Below, in pieces: positions 49,091 through 60,829 of a stretch of 64,000 nucleotides of DNA (within the stretch, counting starts at the first letter, position 1; every line of letters starts with the position of its first letter). The notes beneath the pieces are model-generated. The model worked only from the letters and a program-made list of their open reading frames with translations, did not search any database and had not been told where the DNA came from. Made by a program: the position numbers and the translations under genes. This stretch comes from Phlebopus portentosus. Its lineage: Eukaryota > Basidiomycota > Agaricomycetes > Boletales > Boletinellaceae. The stretch lies in the NCBI GenBank assembly GCA_037892935.1, contig JAYXKI010000005.1, positions 1,302,001 to 1,366,000 of the forward strand, in the 5' to 3' direction.

Positions 49091-49560
49091 ATGTATGACA
49101 ATGCGGGGACAATTAGGCTATAATTCTCGTTTAGATGGAGCATAGACGACGTACACTTCACGATCTAAATGCAACGTGTCGAAAACCGAACCGTCAGCAA
49201 GTCGATTCTTCACCATTCTAATATACATACCGCTTTCATCGACATTTTTGAGTCAGATTTATCAAGGTCAAGCCAAAGAAATATGCGCAGGAAAGAGCTT
49301 GAGAGATGGCAGTAGGAGAGGAGTAAGTAGTAAATGTTGCTCCGCTGATTTCAAAAATTCCGCGAGTCCGAGCTCGTGTGCCGCGTTGCAATGCAGATCC
49401 ATCCCTTGATCGCGGCACGGGTGCCATAATGCATGTGACTGTGTAATTTACTTGCTCGAAAAGGTATTCATTCTTGCCGTAAACCGATTTGTTTTGAAGC
49501 CCTCGAGTACTTGTCGGCCTTTAGTGTCTACATAGGACTTCACGACGAAAGGAAGTCAGC
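49091..49560. other. Divergent promoter region between SND1 and MRP17
   Basis: About 0.47 kb between divergent starts. Short open frames (for example 49176-49409) show no recognisable protein. If the SND1 start lies further upstream through splicing, part of this would be its first exon. Confidence 0.5.
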
Positions 49561-50429
49561 ATGCCTCTCTACAAGCTGTTCTGCATAGCAGCTCATTATC
49601 CCGAATACGTGAGTCATCCACTTCGTCTGTTTTTTTCCTGTTCCATACTGTGCGTGTACTGAAGGAATTCACTATTTCTAATGAATCACCCCTGCTCCAA
49701 TGCACGAATGAACGCCATGATGTGAACGAACGGATACAACAAATTGACCGCTATGACATGGCAGAGACATATCAAAGACCTGGTCCAATCGAGTGCAAAT
49801 TTCCTGCTCGAGCAGGGGAGCGCCGTGCGCGAGATTCGGTACCTCGGGCTGAAGAACCTTCCCCAGAAGATGCGGAGGCACAAGCATAACCATACCATCG
49901 GCGAGTGCGTCTTTCATCTCTCCCTCTCTTTCTTCAACCCCTTTCTTGGTCCGAGGACTCAGGAATCAGGATCAGGACAAAGGACAAAGGAGTTTCTTTT
50001 CTTCTTTGAGTTGCACCAACTGAAGCTAACACTAAACTTGTTTTCTCTTGCGCTAGCTACTGGCACATGAACTTCGACGCCTCGCCCACAGTGCTGCAGC
50101 AGCTCAACGACCGAATGCGGGCAGACCACCGCGTCGTCCGATGGACGATGCTCAAGCTCGGCGAGAGGCTCGCCGACGTCGCCGACGCAGCCACGCGGGA
50201 GACCAACACGGTGTACCCCCGCCCCTCCGCGAGTTCGACGGACTTCTTAACGCCGAGTACGCAGGAAATGCCCGGCGTCGGCCTGGGGGTGGCTTCGTGG
50301 AGCACGCAGGGTCACGTTGCTGGGCTTGGTGATAGGAAAGGGATCGGGGAAGTGGTAGTTTTGAACGAGTTTGAGAGGGATAGGGTCGCGTCGCTGGGTT
50401 CGGTTCCGTATGCTCGGCAACCACTTTGA
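49561..50429 (+). CDS. MRP17: Mitochondrial small-subunit ribosomal protein bS6m (MRP17)
   Basis: Three exons. Exon 1 encodes MPLYKLFCIAAHYPEY. An intron of about 150 nt joins RHIKDLVQSSANFLLEQGSA, VREIRYLGLKNLPQKMRRHK and HNHTIG. A second joins DYWHMNFDASPTVLQQLNDR and RADHRVVRWTMLKLGERLAD. The pattern (ML/PLYKL..., VRxIxYLGxxxLPxxM, WTMLK) is ribosomal protein S6 of the mitochondrial 30S platform, where it pairs with bS18m. After VVRWTMLKLG there is a C-terminal extension rich in Ser/Gly/Val, usual for fungal mitoribosomal proteins. Stop at 50427-50429. The intron border at TGGCAG|AGACAT is inferred from the match. Confidence 0.9.
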
Positions 50430-50511
50430 TTTTTTTAAGTCTCTTAGGTATGTTCTTCACTCTATTCTTTGGTTGAGTGTAAACTCATAATTTTTTTAGC
50501 AGTCTAGATAT

Positions 50512-51873
50512 CTACAATACGTTATGTTCTCGCACAAAATGCACCACCTCATCTAAACTTGTTATGCGCTTTATCTTCTCGTCCATCCGCATTGCAAGGT
50601 CTTCATCAACCATAGGATCTTCTGATGGTCTGCACAGTAGAAGGGCCTTTAGCCCCGCCCTGGTCGCACCATGATAATCACTGAAACGAATCCATCATAC
50701 AATAGAAGAGCAAGAATACCAACTACTTACCATTCTAGCTCGTCTCCGACGTGAACAGCTTCCGATGGTTTCACGCCGGCACGCTCGCAAGCACGCAGGA
50801 AGATCTCTCGCCGAGGTTTCTCAACACCTTCGAGGTCGCTGGCAAGCACCGGGTCGAAAAACTTGAGCGCTTCGAGGTCATCTAGTGCCTGTACTTCAAG
50901 AACACCAAGCAAGATAACAATAAGCACTGGCGGTTTGTGAGCTGGGAGGGACAGGACGCTCTACGCACAGATTCGCGAATCACAGTTGGTGACTAACGCG
51001 GTCCTGACACCCATCTCGTGGAGTGTTTTCACTAGTAAGGAAGAGTGGATTTGGAGTGATGGACCACAGAATACTCATAGGAAATGGAGCTCACGGGTCG
51101 GGATACTGTCATCGTACAACGCATAGCCTTCACGCGAACTAAACCGATGTAGAAGCTTCGGGACGACCGTTCCAATATGCTCATCCACGTCTTTGTACAT
51201 CAGAGTTAAGTGGTTTGTGTGAACCGAGCACGGCGATGGATTCATTGAACTAAGGGACCCTAAAAAAGTGATGGACGCACCGGATTCACGTGCACCCGCC
51301 CCCAGAGCCGTGCGAGAAATGACGGCTGCCCACCAAGATTCCGGGCCTTCTGCGTAAGCCGGCCGAGAAGTTTGTAAATCCTTGAGCGCTGCAGAAAAGA
51401 AGCGCGTTCAATATTTAGACGATGTCTTTAAATTTGGTTGCATAATGAAATCAGAAAACAAAAAGGAGGAAAAAGAAGAACGGAAGACCAAGTGACTCTG
51501 GGAACAGCGGAGCAAAGAGAAGAAGTGCTGACGGACGCCACAAGGGCTTGGGATCGATAAATACGCGGTCACGGCAACGGCGCGGAACAGATCTATGAGA
51601 GTACCGGCGGAGGTCTCGGCAATGTCGACAGACGACATGCTCATGCTGTCGCACTTGGTCACGAACAAACGAAATCAAGGACGTATAGCAGCATCAACTC
51701 AAGTGAGCTGAACGCTATGTAGCTGGTAACTAACCGATCTTGAACGCGCTTTTGACCGCGTCAGGCGAGAGGTGACCGAAGAAGGGCGCGAATACTTGAG
51801 CGTATTGGACGTGAATGGGCTGACGGGGGCGTAGGATGGTGAGTAGCGCGTCAAAGGTTGCAAGGCGTATCAT
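50512..51873 (-). CDS. HAD-superfamily hydrolase (HDHD3-like)
   Basis: Starts MIRLATFDALLTILRPRQPI. The first HAD motif reads TFDALLT, with Asp followed by Ala-Leu rather than the catalytic DxD, as in HDHD3-type members where the second Asp is absent. Then YAEGPESWWAAVISRTALGA, EHIGTVVPKLLHRFSSREGY, motif II GVRTALVTNCDSRI, motif III lysine EGVEKPRREIFLRACERAGV, and motif IV HVGDELECDYHGATRAGLKA. It ends VHFVREHNVL, stop at 50512. Loss of the acid/base Asp in motif I would argue against a standard phosphatase mechanism. The intron after motif I is unusually long (about 51391-51725). All five junctions checked keep frame. It is convergent with MRP17, 82 nt apart. Confidence 0.82.
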
Positions 51874-53059
51874 TGAGGGTAAGTAACTTCTTGACAACAT
51901 AGAACCGATCCAGATGCGTTTGAATGAGTCTCGGCTTCGTCCGTTACTACTTGCCAAATCTGGTTTAGCGCAATACCTGTTCCGAACCGAAGTTCAAGTT
52001 CTCGAACTTTGTTCTGAATTAAGTTGAACACCTTCTGTTGATCTCGAACACGGGTACAGGCGCTGGGCTACTCAAAGCAATTTATTCACGGGAGAGAAAT
52101 CGAAGGGTGGAAGAGCATATGCAAACGGACGCGCGATCTATTCTTAATTGATTTGGTCTTTCTGCCTTCCGATTCGAAGGACGACAAAGGGAGTGTACGA
52201 ACGGAGCAGCGACGAGATAATAATGTTGAGATGACATATTAATATTGTGTGTGACAGATGGATTGGTTGTGCATTGGATTACGGGTATACTGACGTCCGG
52301 CTGCATCTGCGATCGAGTATGGCTATTGGCTTTCTCTGTCCTGTTCTATGAGTCTATTTATAGCAGCCAGACAGACGCTTGGGGGAGGAGCTCGATTAAT
52401 GCGCCGCTGATGACAACAACAAAAGGCTTGTTCCTTTTCATTTTGCGGTGCCCTGCCGATCTTCATGTGTATGTGTGTGCGGTGACCTTCTTTCCTCTGT
52501 CTTCTCTTCTCTTACGCTCACTCGTTCCGTGTCTATTCCACGCGTTCATTCGCTGACCGAGCATATCTATCTGGCTGCGGACTGTTCCTTTTGTCCCGAC
52601 ACTGACGCTGCCTGACCCCTCGGCACACGCACGGCAGGCAGCTGGGTTACAAGTGTGTTGCTTAATCTGCCACTTCTTTATTTGACGTTCGCACTTCTCC
52701 GCCTGTCTTCGTAGTGGATCCATCTTCGGAATCTCTTGCCCCAATCGAAGGGAGTACGAGTGATAGCGATAGCTTTATAGCCGTCGTCGGGAATAGCTGG
52801 TGATCGCCGTCCGGTGCTCGAGGACGACGGGGTGCTTCTGCTCCATCTGACTGAAGGGAAATCGTTTATTAATCGTTCCTTCCCGCTCTCTTGTGGCTTC
52901 CAGGCATCCCCCACTCTCCACTTCCTCTTCTTGCTCCCCGGCTCTCTTCTCTTGGGATCGTTGCTCTTATACTTGCTCTCCTTCCTTTCTTTCCTTTCTG
53001 TCTTCTCTCCTCACTCGACTTCACTCCGTAGACGCTTTGTTCGTATCTGCTTATCGGGC
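51874..53059. other. Divergent intergenic region
   Basis: About 1.2 kb between the HAD hydrolase and Mei2-like starts. It holds pyrimidine-rich stretches from 52470 onward that likely belong to the long leader of the Mei2-like mRNA. No gene, tRNA or mobile element is supported. Confidence 0.5.
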
Positions 53060-56000
53060 ATGGTCCAGGTACATTCCGCTGTTCCTTTCCCTGTACGTAC
53101 TCTTCCTCTCCCGCCGGAACTGACGGTCCATATTGCCACTGATACTGATGCATCAATCTCGTGTTCTTGTAGTCCTCGCCCTCTAGGACTATGCATGCAT
53201 CGCCATCATTGCCTAGTCAACGGTGCGCATCATGTTTTAAGCATCTTCCCTGCAATGCATCATTTATACTTCAAACAGGGACTCTCCAGCAAATCAGGTC
53301 GACTTCCCCCGTATGCATCTCTATTTGTTCTTTTCCTATTTCTCACCTCATTAACATTTCCTATTATTCTTATTGCAGAACTCTTCAACTCTCCGACTCC
53401 GACTCAAGCTTCTACTTCCTCTCAACAAAAGGCGCAACAGCAGTCGCCAGAAAGGCCTTCGCAGCCGCATACCCCTCTTACCCCACCCCTTACTCCAGCG
53501 TCTTCTGCTTCTATGTCGGGTTCTGAATTTGTCAGCGGCGGTGAAAGTAACGTAGCAGCGAGTAACCCCAGTTTGAGCGCGTTCTCTACCCCTGCGAGGG
53601 GCCCAGCCGCGCCTCCTCCGACTCCTGCCTCTATCGGATTATTATCTGGCTCAAATTTGACGACTTCGCATATGGGTCCACCGTCTCCTGTCGCCGTCGG
53701 TACTACCTCAGGCACGAACGGCGCAGCAGGAAGTAGATGGCCTGCTCCGTCTGAGCAGCGTCGTATGCGACCACTTCCTCATCGCCTTGATGTTGGTACC
53801 ATTGGAAGCGTTGGTCCGGGCGTAGCTCTATCGCCTCATAGCGAGAGGAGCGAGCGCAGCGATCCGGAGAGGGCGCTCCCTGACGTCGATCGCGTCGTTA
53901 CTGACTTCAGATCTGCCGACGCGAACATGAGGGATGGTGCTTCGGGCGGGGAGAGATTCTTACTTGTATGTCGGTCTCTGAGGCAGTTTAGTTTGGACTT
54001 GCCAATCATCGTAAATTTAGGTCGGGAACATACCGAAAGATGCCACGGAGGAACAACTTCGAGATGCTTTCAGTGTACGTAATGAATTCGAAATCGCTTA
54101 TTGATCTTTTAACACATTTTCACGCTTTTCAGTCGCTTGGGGATATAAGAGGAACTTGCGTTCGTTACCAGGAAACTGAGGGCATTATTATCCTTGCGTT
54201 CTTCGAGTGCCGTTGTACAGTGGATGTTGAACGGAAGATACTCGCTCCTGGACAGACCTATTTCGGCGGACGCAGGCTTCGTGCGGAGAGAATGGGATCA
54301 GCTGCTTTGACAAGGGTTTGTCATTTTGCCTCGTTGCCTTGGGTTTATTTCCCCTGACCTTTGTTTGAAACTGAAGCTTATGGGAGACGACGAGTTTATT
54401 AACGAGACGGAAGGCGAAGTGGTTGTGACGGCGGATGGAAACATAGACGCAAACTCGCTTCAGTCAATTATCAGTAGCTTTGGAGAGTTGCGTGCGTTCA
54501 GTCAGGCGACTCTGCCGAACGGTCAGGTCAGATTGCTTTAGCTACAAATCCTTCGAGTCCATTGATATTAACAGTACTTTTCCAGGCATACATCGCCGAA
54601 TTTTGCGACTGCCGCAACGCTAAATCCGCTATGGAAGCACTCAACGGACGTAGCATATTCGGTATCCGCCTTTGCCTTGTCCCTAGACACGCTGCACCCG
54701 CAGAGCTGACAGGCCGCATTCCCTTCCCGCTGAGTTCGGAGAATACAGGGCAAATCGGACGAGGAGGGTCACAACCGACATCTCCGCTTGCCTCGAACAA
54801 TTCCTTTGGACGCATGTATCCTGACGGTTTCTCCTTGTCCTCTCATCAGGAACATCCGACGGAAAGGAATGAGGCGAGCGTCGGTGCTGATACGTCCAAC
54901 TCGAGTCCTTTCCATGGTCCACGCGCATTACCACTTGTTTCTCCCTTATCGCACTCGCACTCTATTACTTTTCATGCTGGCGGTAGTCGGCGTATCTCGA
55001 CGGGCTCAGTCAGCGTGCTTCCGGGATTGCACCAGAGTACGAGTGAGCAAGACCTGAGAAGGCGTGCAGCGGCGAAAAACGTGTCAGGTATTAGTTCGCG
55101 AGATGGATGGATTACCGACCACGCAAGGCGAACGAGCGACACGTTCTGCTTCGATGCCCTCAGGCGAGTTGCAGGTGACCTTTCCGTTAATGTTGCACAA
55201 GCTGTAAATGGAGGTATGGGCAGTTTGGCGCGTCCGAGGACGCGTGCGATTAGCGAGTCGAGCGCGTCTCCGAGAGTCGTTTCGCCGAGCGAAGGGTTTT
55301 CCACTGCCGGAATGGACGTTGGTTTGCCTGGGCAGATGTCTTACAATGAGCCGTCTACCCCAGAGCATAGTACGAGTAACGGTGCGTCGAGTTATTATCG
55401 CGAAGACCGTGATCGGGAGAGTGAGCCGGAGCACAGCTCGCATGTTCATTCTCGCATCCCGACAGTTAGTGACTCGTCGCCAGGCGGACCTCATACCCCA
55501 TCTCCAGGACCGGTATCGTACAATGTCACGTCCTATTATGCCAACTCTCCTTCTGTGCTTGGAATTCCTGGCATGCTAGCGCTTCCGCACCACGGTACAG
55601 AGCATTGCTATCTTGGATCTCCTCTTGGCGCGGCTACGAATCCTGCAGGCATGCGCTACGGGTACTCCCCGCAGAGTGCTGGGTACAGCCCTGGTGGACT
55701 CAGTGTTCACTCTGCCGCATCTTCGCCTTCTTCGCTGCATTCTCCGTCGCATGCGTCTCTTCTATACTCGCCTTCGCATCCTATGCATGCACAGTTGCAT
55801 TCCTCCGCGCGCGGTGCTCTCGGCGTAACTCGCGACCCGCCCTCGGAACGCAACCAGATAGACTTGGAGCGCATTGCTGCGGGCCTCGATACGAGGACGA
55901 CGGTGATGATCAAGAACATTCCGAATAAGCTATCTGACAAGGACTTGAATGAGTACATCGGTCGTGTGTGTCCTCGCAAGATTGATTTCTTGTATTTGAG

Positions 56001-56682
56001 AATGGACTTCCAGAATGGTGAGTGTTTATGTCTTGTCTTTCTCTTATGTCGATACTTAGTCGTTTGTCTGCAGGGTGCAATGTTGGCTATGGTATGCTAG
56101 ACGTTGCAACATTTATTCCCCGCTTTCTGACGTTTCGCTAGCGTTTGTGAACTTCATCCACGTACAGGACCTCTTGCATTTCGCCCGCACGAAGCTTGGA
56201 ATCAAATGGTGAATACTTGCGGTTGTATTTGTCCGCTTATCGATCATCGCTAACGGTTTATATAGGAACATGTATTCCTCCGAGAAGGTCCTCCAAATGA
56301 GCTATGCCAACTATCAGTACGTCCCCGTTCTTTCCTTTCAGATACAGAACCTAACTAGCGGCCCGACCACAGAGGGAAGGAAGCACTCATTGAGAAGTTC
56401 AAGAACTCCTGCGTCATGGACGAGCGCGAATCCTGGCGTCCGAAGATATTCTACAGTAGTGGTCCGAACCAAGGCCTTCTTGAGCCGTTCCCCGCTCCTA
56501 CTCATTTCAGGCGTAAGGAACGCTCGGCCCAGAACCGTGGAGCTTTGTTCTTGCATAGCGCCCACCCGCATGGTAGCAATACCGGCGGAGAAGGACGAGG
56601 AGCGGGATCGGGTATGCTTGGCGGGCCGTTTCGAAGACATAATCAGCATCCGCAGAATCTTGCGAGGCAGGAACGCTTTTAA
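53060..56682 (+). CDS. Mei2-like RNA-binding protein
   Basis: The C-terminal RRM is diagnostic: TTVMIKNIPNKLSDKDLNEY, then PRKIDFLYLRMDFQNGCNVG, YAFVNFIHVQDLLHFAR and SEKVLQMSYANYQ. The Mei2 tail SCVMDERESWRPKIFYSSGP ends at RQERF, stop 56680-56682. Upstream lie a first RRM-like segment (LVGNIPKDATEEQLRDAFS, SLGDIRGTCVRYQETEGIII), a second (GNIDANSLQSIISSFGELRA, then EFCDCRNAKSAMEALNGRSI) and long Ser/Pro-rich linkers. S. pombe Mei2 drives meiosis through the C-terminal RRM; in plants and filamentous fungi relatives act in development. The 5' end is uncertain. A clear acceptor (TTGCAG at about 53378) begins ELFNSPTPTQASTSS in phase 1, so a short first exon upstream is needed. The ATG at 53060 is a placeholder, and 53513 is an in-exon alternative. 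Confidence 0.85.
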
Positions 56683-58887
56683 GATGGCGTGCCTTTGAAC
56701 ACTCTATGCGCTTGCGCGAGCGATGCTGAGCTGAACGTGTAGCGGTGTCCTCGAGCACGAATGACTTGCTTATTATTTGCTTTATTGGCGTTTCAAAGCC
56801 TGATTACAACCCGCTTAATGTGGCTCTCTTCCTTTTTTTTAGTCTCTCGGATGATTCGCAGATTCGCAGAACCCCAAGCACGACTTGTCCGCCGATGCAT
56901 CCGCATTATGATATGGTATTTATTATTCACCGGGGCTCATTCCACTCTCTATAACATAAACGGCTTTCCCCTCGAAATCGAAACTGAAACTGAAACTCAC
57001 TCGGACCGGTGTTTTATTCGAGGCTTTATTAACCTCATGCCTTCTTTCTTCATCTTCATTCGTCCGCGATAATGACAATGAGACTCTCGCCGGGTTATAT
57101 CCACTCCTCTCCTTTGATCGATTTCGCGGACCCGAAGAATAAATAAAAAAGGTTGAGGGCGGAGAGAAATGGGGATTGCTCTCGCCGCCGCCCTTTCGCC
57201 GCTCATTTCTACGGTGTTTCAATTTATCGCGGATTGCTGCACCGCCCCCTTGCGCGAAGCGCTCTGGTCGTCTTCGTCACCGTCACCGTCGTTATGATGC
57301 GCCCTCCGGACCTTTCCTCAGACCGCCACTGAATGGCGTGCAGTCGTTTTTGTACCTGTTTCGAATTTATATTCTTTTCTCTTTTATGATGACTTTTTTT
57401 ATTTGACACGATATGTGCTTATTGTCCGCCAGCCGCTTGACTCCTCCCGCCCGCCCTCCTTTTGTCTATTCCCTGCTGTTTATTATGTAGATTGAACCTC
57501 GATTCCGGCCCCTGTCTGGAGTGTTGTTCGGCTGCTTCGCGCCTCGCTTTTTTCTTATTATTTTCTAATTGCTGCGCTTTTAGGTTGAGTGGACGCTGTG
57601 ATCGCCCGCCCGACTGGAACACTTTTTTCATTGCTTTCCGTCGTTCGTCGTTTTTCATTTCCTTTCGTATTCTCGTCCCCCTTTCCTTTGACGAAGTCTT
57701 CATGAGATCGGACGTCCTCAGTATTCAACACAAGTCGTATTTTCCTAAAAATGCTCTCGTCGCTGTCTCCTGCTTTGCCTTTGCTCAGTGCTGTTCAGTG
57801 TTGACCGATTTGATCGTCCTGCTCTCGTCAGTATTTATTTTTCTTTCGCTCTTATTTTTTATTATCGTATTACTGTAATGACTCCTTGCAGATTCTTCTT
57901 CTTTCGTCTCCGCATACATATTGTACTGCATATACTTATTTGTATCCCTTCCCTCTCTCTCTCCTCTTTTATGTTATATGAGACTGCAGTACGTGCTATA
58001 CATAGCTAGAGCTCCACGTGAATTTGTTTTTTCTTTTACTGTGTTTTGCGCTGTGCTCTTCTCCTCTCAGAGCTGGTTACGTGGTGTGTTTAGGTGTTAC
58101 AGTAGGTTCGTATCCAATGTCGTTAGTATATCGTATTGCGTTTTGCAAACGAGCTTAGTTGATGTTAGCTACTCGATACCTAACATGACAGCTCACTTCG
58201 CTCAGCAGGCAACCCTGAACTGAAGAGAAGATAAAGAGTGATATGCATATATGCAGTACTGGCAGTTTATCCGCTGATATGTAATCTGAAATACGATACG
58301 ATATGATATTTGAGACTCTCGGATTTCCCCTTCTCTTCCAAGCAAATCATATAGCTAATCCTATACTATTACTAGTCTTGTCTTGTGTGCTCTGCTCTGG
58401 TCTACGCTTTGTTCTGTCGGATTGCTGTCATCCGCTGTCCAGAATCTTGCTTTGTTCTGCTTTGTTCTTTTGCTTTTTTAAATGATGTTTTGATGACATA
58501 TGGTACTGTCGCTAGTGTCCCGGGAGAAACGAGCTTATTTGCGCGAGCTTCTCTACCACACACTTTTTTTTCGAGTTCTTGACGGAATTAGGTATGAGAT
58601 AGCGAGAAGAGATGCTGAGATTCAGGCTATGGCGGGGTGTGGAGGCGTTCACTCCACTTCCTTCTTCTTCTTTTCTTACCTTCTCATCTTCCCTTCCCTT
58701 CTCTGCACCTTGTCTCTACGTATGTCCGAAAGAAAAACGAGCCTTGCGGAGAGGAGAGCTTCTTCTTTCTTCTGATTTGCGAACTGTCAGGATTTAAGCT
58801 GTCCCGTCCCGCCCGAGTCCGCGGGCTCATGCGTGTATGCATGTAGTATTCTTGTCCGAGCTCGAAGAAGGGTCTCCCGCGCCTCGG

Positions 58888-58914
58888 TTCGCGGGAACGA
58901 ACTGAATCCGCGAA
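58888..58914. repeat. Perfect 7-bp inverted repeat (hairpin)
   Basis: TTCGCGG (58888-58894) and CCGCGAA (58908-58914) flank a 13-nt loop inside the 4.1-kb gene-free stretch. It is not followed by a T-run in terminator style. It could be a protein-binding palindrome or RNA hairpin, or chance. Confidence 0.4.
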
Positions 58915-60698
58915 CGAATTTTAGATCGAATCGACAACACAACGCTCAGTTCAGTCGCTGCGAAAATACAAGAGGAACCGCGTGCTCGGTGCTCGTCGCT
59001 GCTTGCGGTGATGATGATGGGGATGATGGTATGATATGATTGAGTTGTATTTCTGACGTGTGATGTGTATCTTCCGTTCTTTCTTTCTTCGTATCTTGTG
59101 GTTACACGGATGACGGACGAGTTAGCTTGAAGGGCGAGGGGTGATAGGGATGATTATCCCTTCGACCTAGAAGAGTTTATCCGCGTGGGGTTGGACGTGC
59201 GCTGGGCTAAGACGGGACGCGCACTCGCGCTGCGGATGAACGTTTCAATTACTGGGGTACGGAGCGCTCGGAGGATACATATGAAATAAATATTATATAT
59301 TCGGGCGGAGGACGAGCGATGGACGATCCAAGCGGATGCTAAATGACGCAGGTACGGTGAGTATTCATATTCCAGAAGGCAGAGGTGGAGTGAATTAGCT
59401 GACGCTGATCCCGACGAACGAATCATCCCATCTCATCTGAGTCTCAGATCGATTGAATTGCTGGAATTTAATCTGCGCTGGGCCGCGATGAGTTTTACGG
59501 AATGAGTAGCGCGCCGGCGGGGAGACAGAGAGATTCTCAGAGATCGTGCATCGCCTGCGGGAAGCTGGCATGAATATGTGATGCAGGGAATTCGAAGCTT
59601 CCTTCGAGATATTGGCGAGGTGATGGGATGATTATAGGGAGATGTATGTATTCCCGAAAGCGTAGGGAAGGAAGATACGCTCCATATGTGCTGATCTTTT
59701 TTGTTCGACGAGAATGGGCGTGGATCAATGAGAAGATTCTCTGTTTTCCGATATCAGCCATATCATCTATCTATCGGACGTGCGATGAGTTGACTAAGGA
59801 AAGTGAGGTTTTTTTCTCTTCGGACATTAGAGCCTTTATTATGAGAAGCATGTCGAGTTGACTTGGGAGGAGGAGAATGCTTTCAATTTGTCGAGAGAGA
59901 AGTGCTTCTTTATGTCTTTTGTGTACGTTGTAAACGAGCAGGTGTCGAGGAGAGCGCATGTTGAAGTAAGCTAAGCCATCAAGAGGGTTGAGTGACTAGG
60001 AAGGGAGGTCGGGTGGGGTGAGAATGCCAGTGGGAGGCGGCCGGAGCGCGAGGGACGTCAAAAGGCGCGTAGCCGATGACAAAGGGAGGAAATAGCAGAA
60101 AGGGAAGCCGGAGAAAGGGATAATCGGATGCGGGATAGGACGGACTGTCATATAGAAATGAGAGGGATTGATTCGAGAATGGGGTGAGGAGAGACCCAGG
60201 CGCGCGGCTTTAGCAAGGCAAGAATACAATACAAGAAGAGAAGAAGAAAGGGCCGATCTCAGGCAGAACAGACATCATCCACAGACGCGTCGTAGAGCTC
60301 ACGGTCCGTGTCACAACACCTGCCACTAGTGCTGCCAGCGCCTGCCCACTGCCACCGAGGGGGCTCGTAAGCAGCTGTCAGATTCACCCGAAGAATACAA
60401 ATTCGCGGGAGAGGATATGATTACCAAATATGGGAAGGATACTCCGCGTCGCGTCGATGTTGTACTCGGCACACGCGCACGCGCGAGCTGTCAATGAACC
60501 GTCACCGTCAGTGCCACCATCATCGTCAACTCAATGCATATTAATATGCCAAACAAAGTCGCTGTTGAGCGTGTCCGCCGGGTCATCCGACTCCGGCTCT
60601 ATGCGGCGCGCATTCACGACAAATTAATGAAATAGTCTATATGATATTGCCCGCTTTGGGTGATCCTCTCCTTCTCCTCCCTCCTGGACGAACGCGCA

Positions 60699-60705
60699 TA
60701 TATAA
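60699..60705 (+). promoter_or_regulatory. TATA box of the right-edge gene
   Basis: TATATAA lies 125 nt upstream of the ATG at 60830, followed by a C/T-rich leader (CTCCTTCCTCTTCCTCC) typical of fungal transcription start regions. Confidence 0.55.
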
Positions 60706-60829
60706 CTCTTGAGTGAGAGTCAAAGCCTATTCCAGTCCGGTCCAGTCCGCCTCCTTCTTTGGCCATCACTCTCCTTCCTCTTCCTCCTCTATCTTCTTCT
60801 CTCCCCCACCTCGTCGGTCTCTACTCGTC

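Larger units (their letters stand above)
56683..60829. other. 4.1-kb stretch without a supported protein gene
   Basis: This is the largest gene-free stretch of the window, between two plus-strand genes. The first half (56.7-58.9 kb) is strongly pyrimidine-rich on the plus strand, with many short T/C runs. The second half (59.0-60.3 kb) turns purine-rich (GGGA, GAGAG). Open frames are short, biased and lack splice or domain support. It should hold the 3' UTR of the Mei2-like gene and a long promoter/5' leader, and could hide a non-coding transcript. Confidence 0.5.

Noticed and set aside
51408..51668. Open frame in the long intron of the HAD gene
   Set aside because: HAD homology continues on both sides without it, and no known domain is present.
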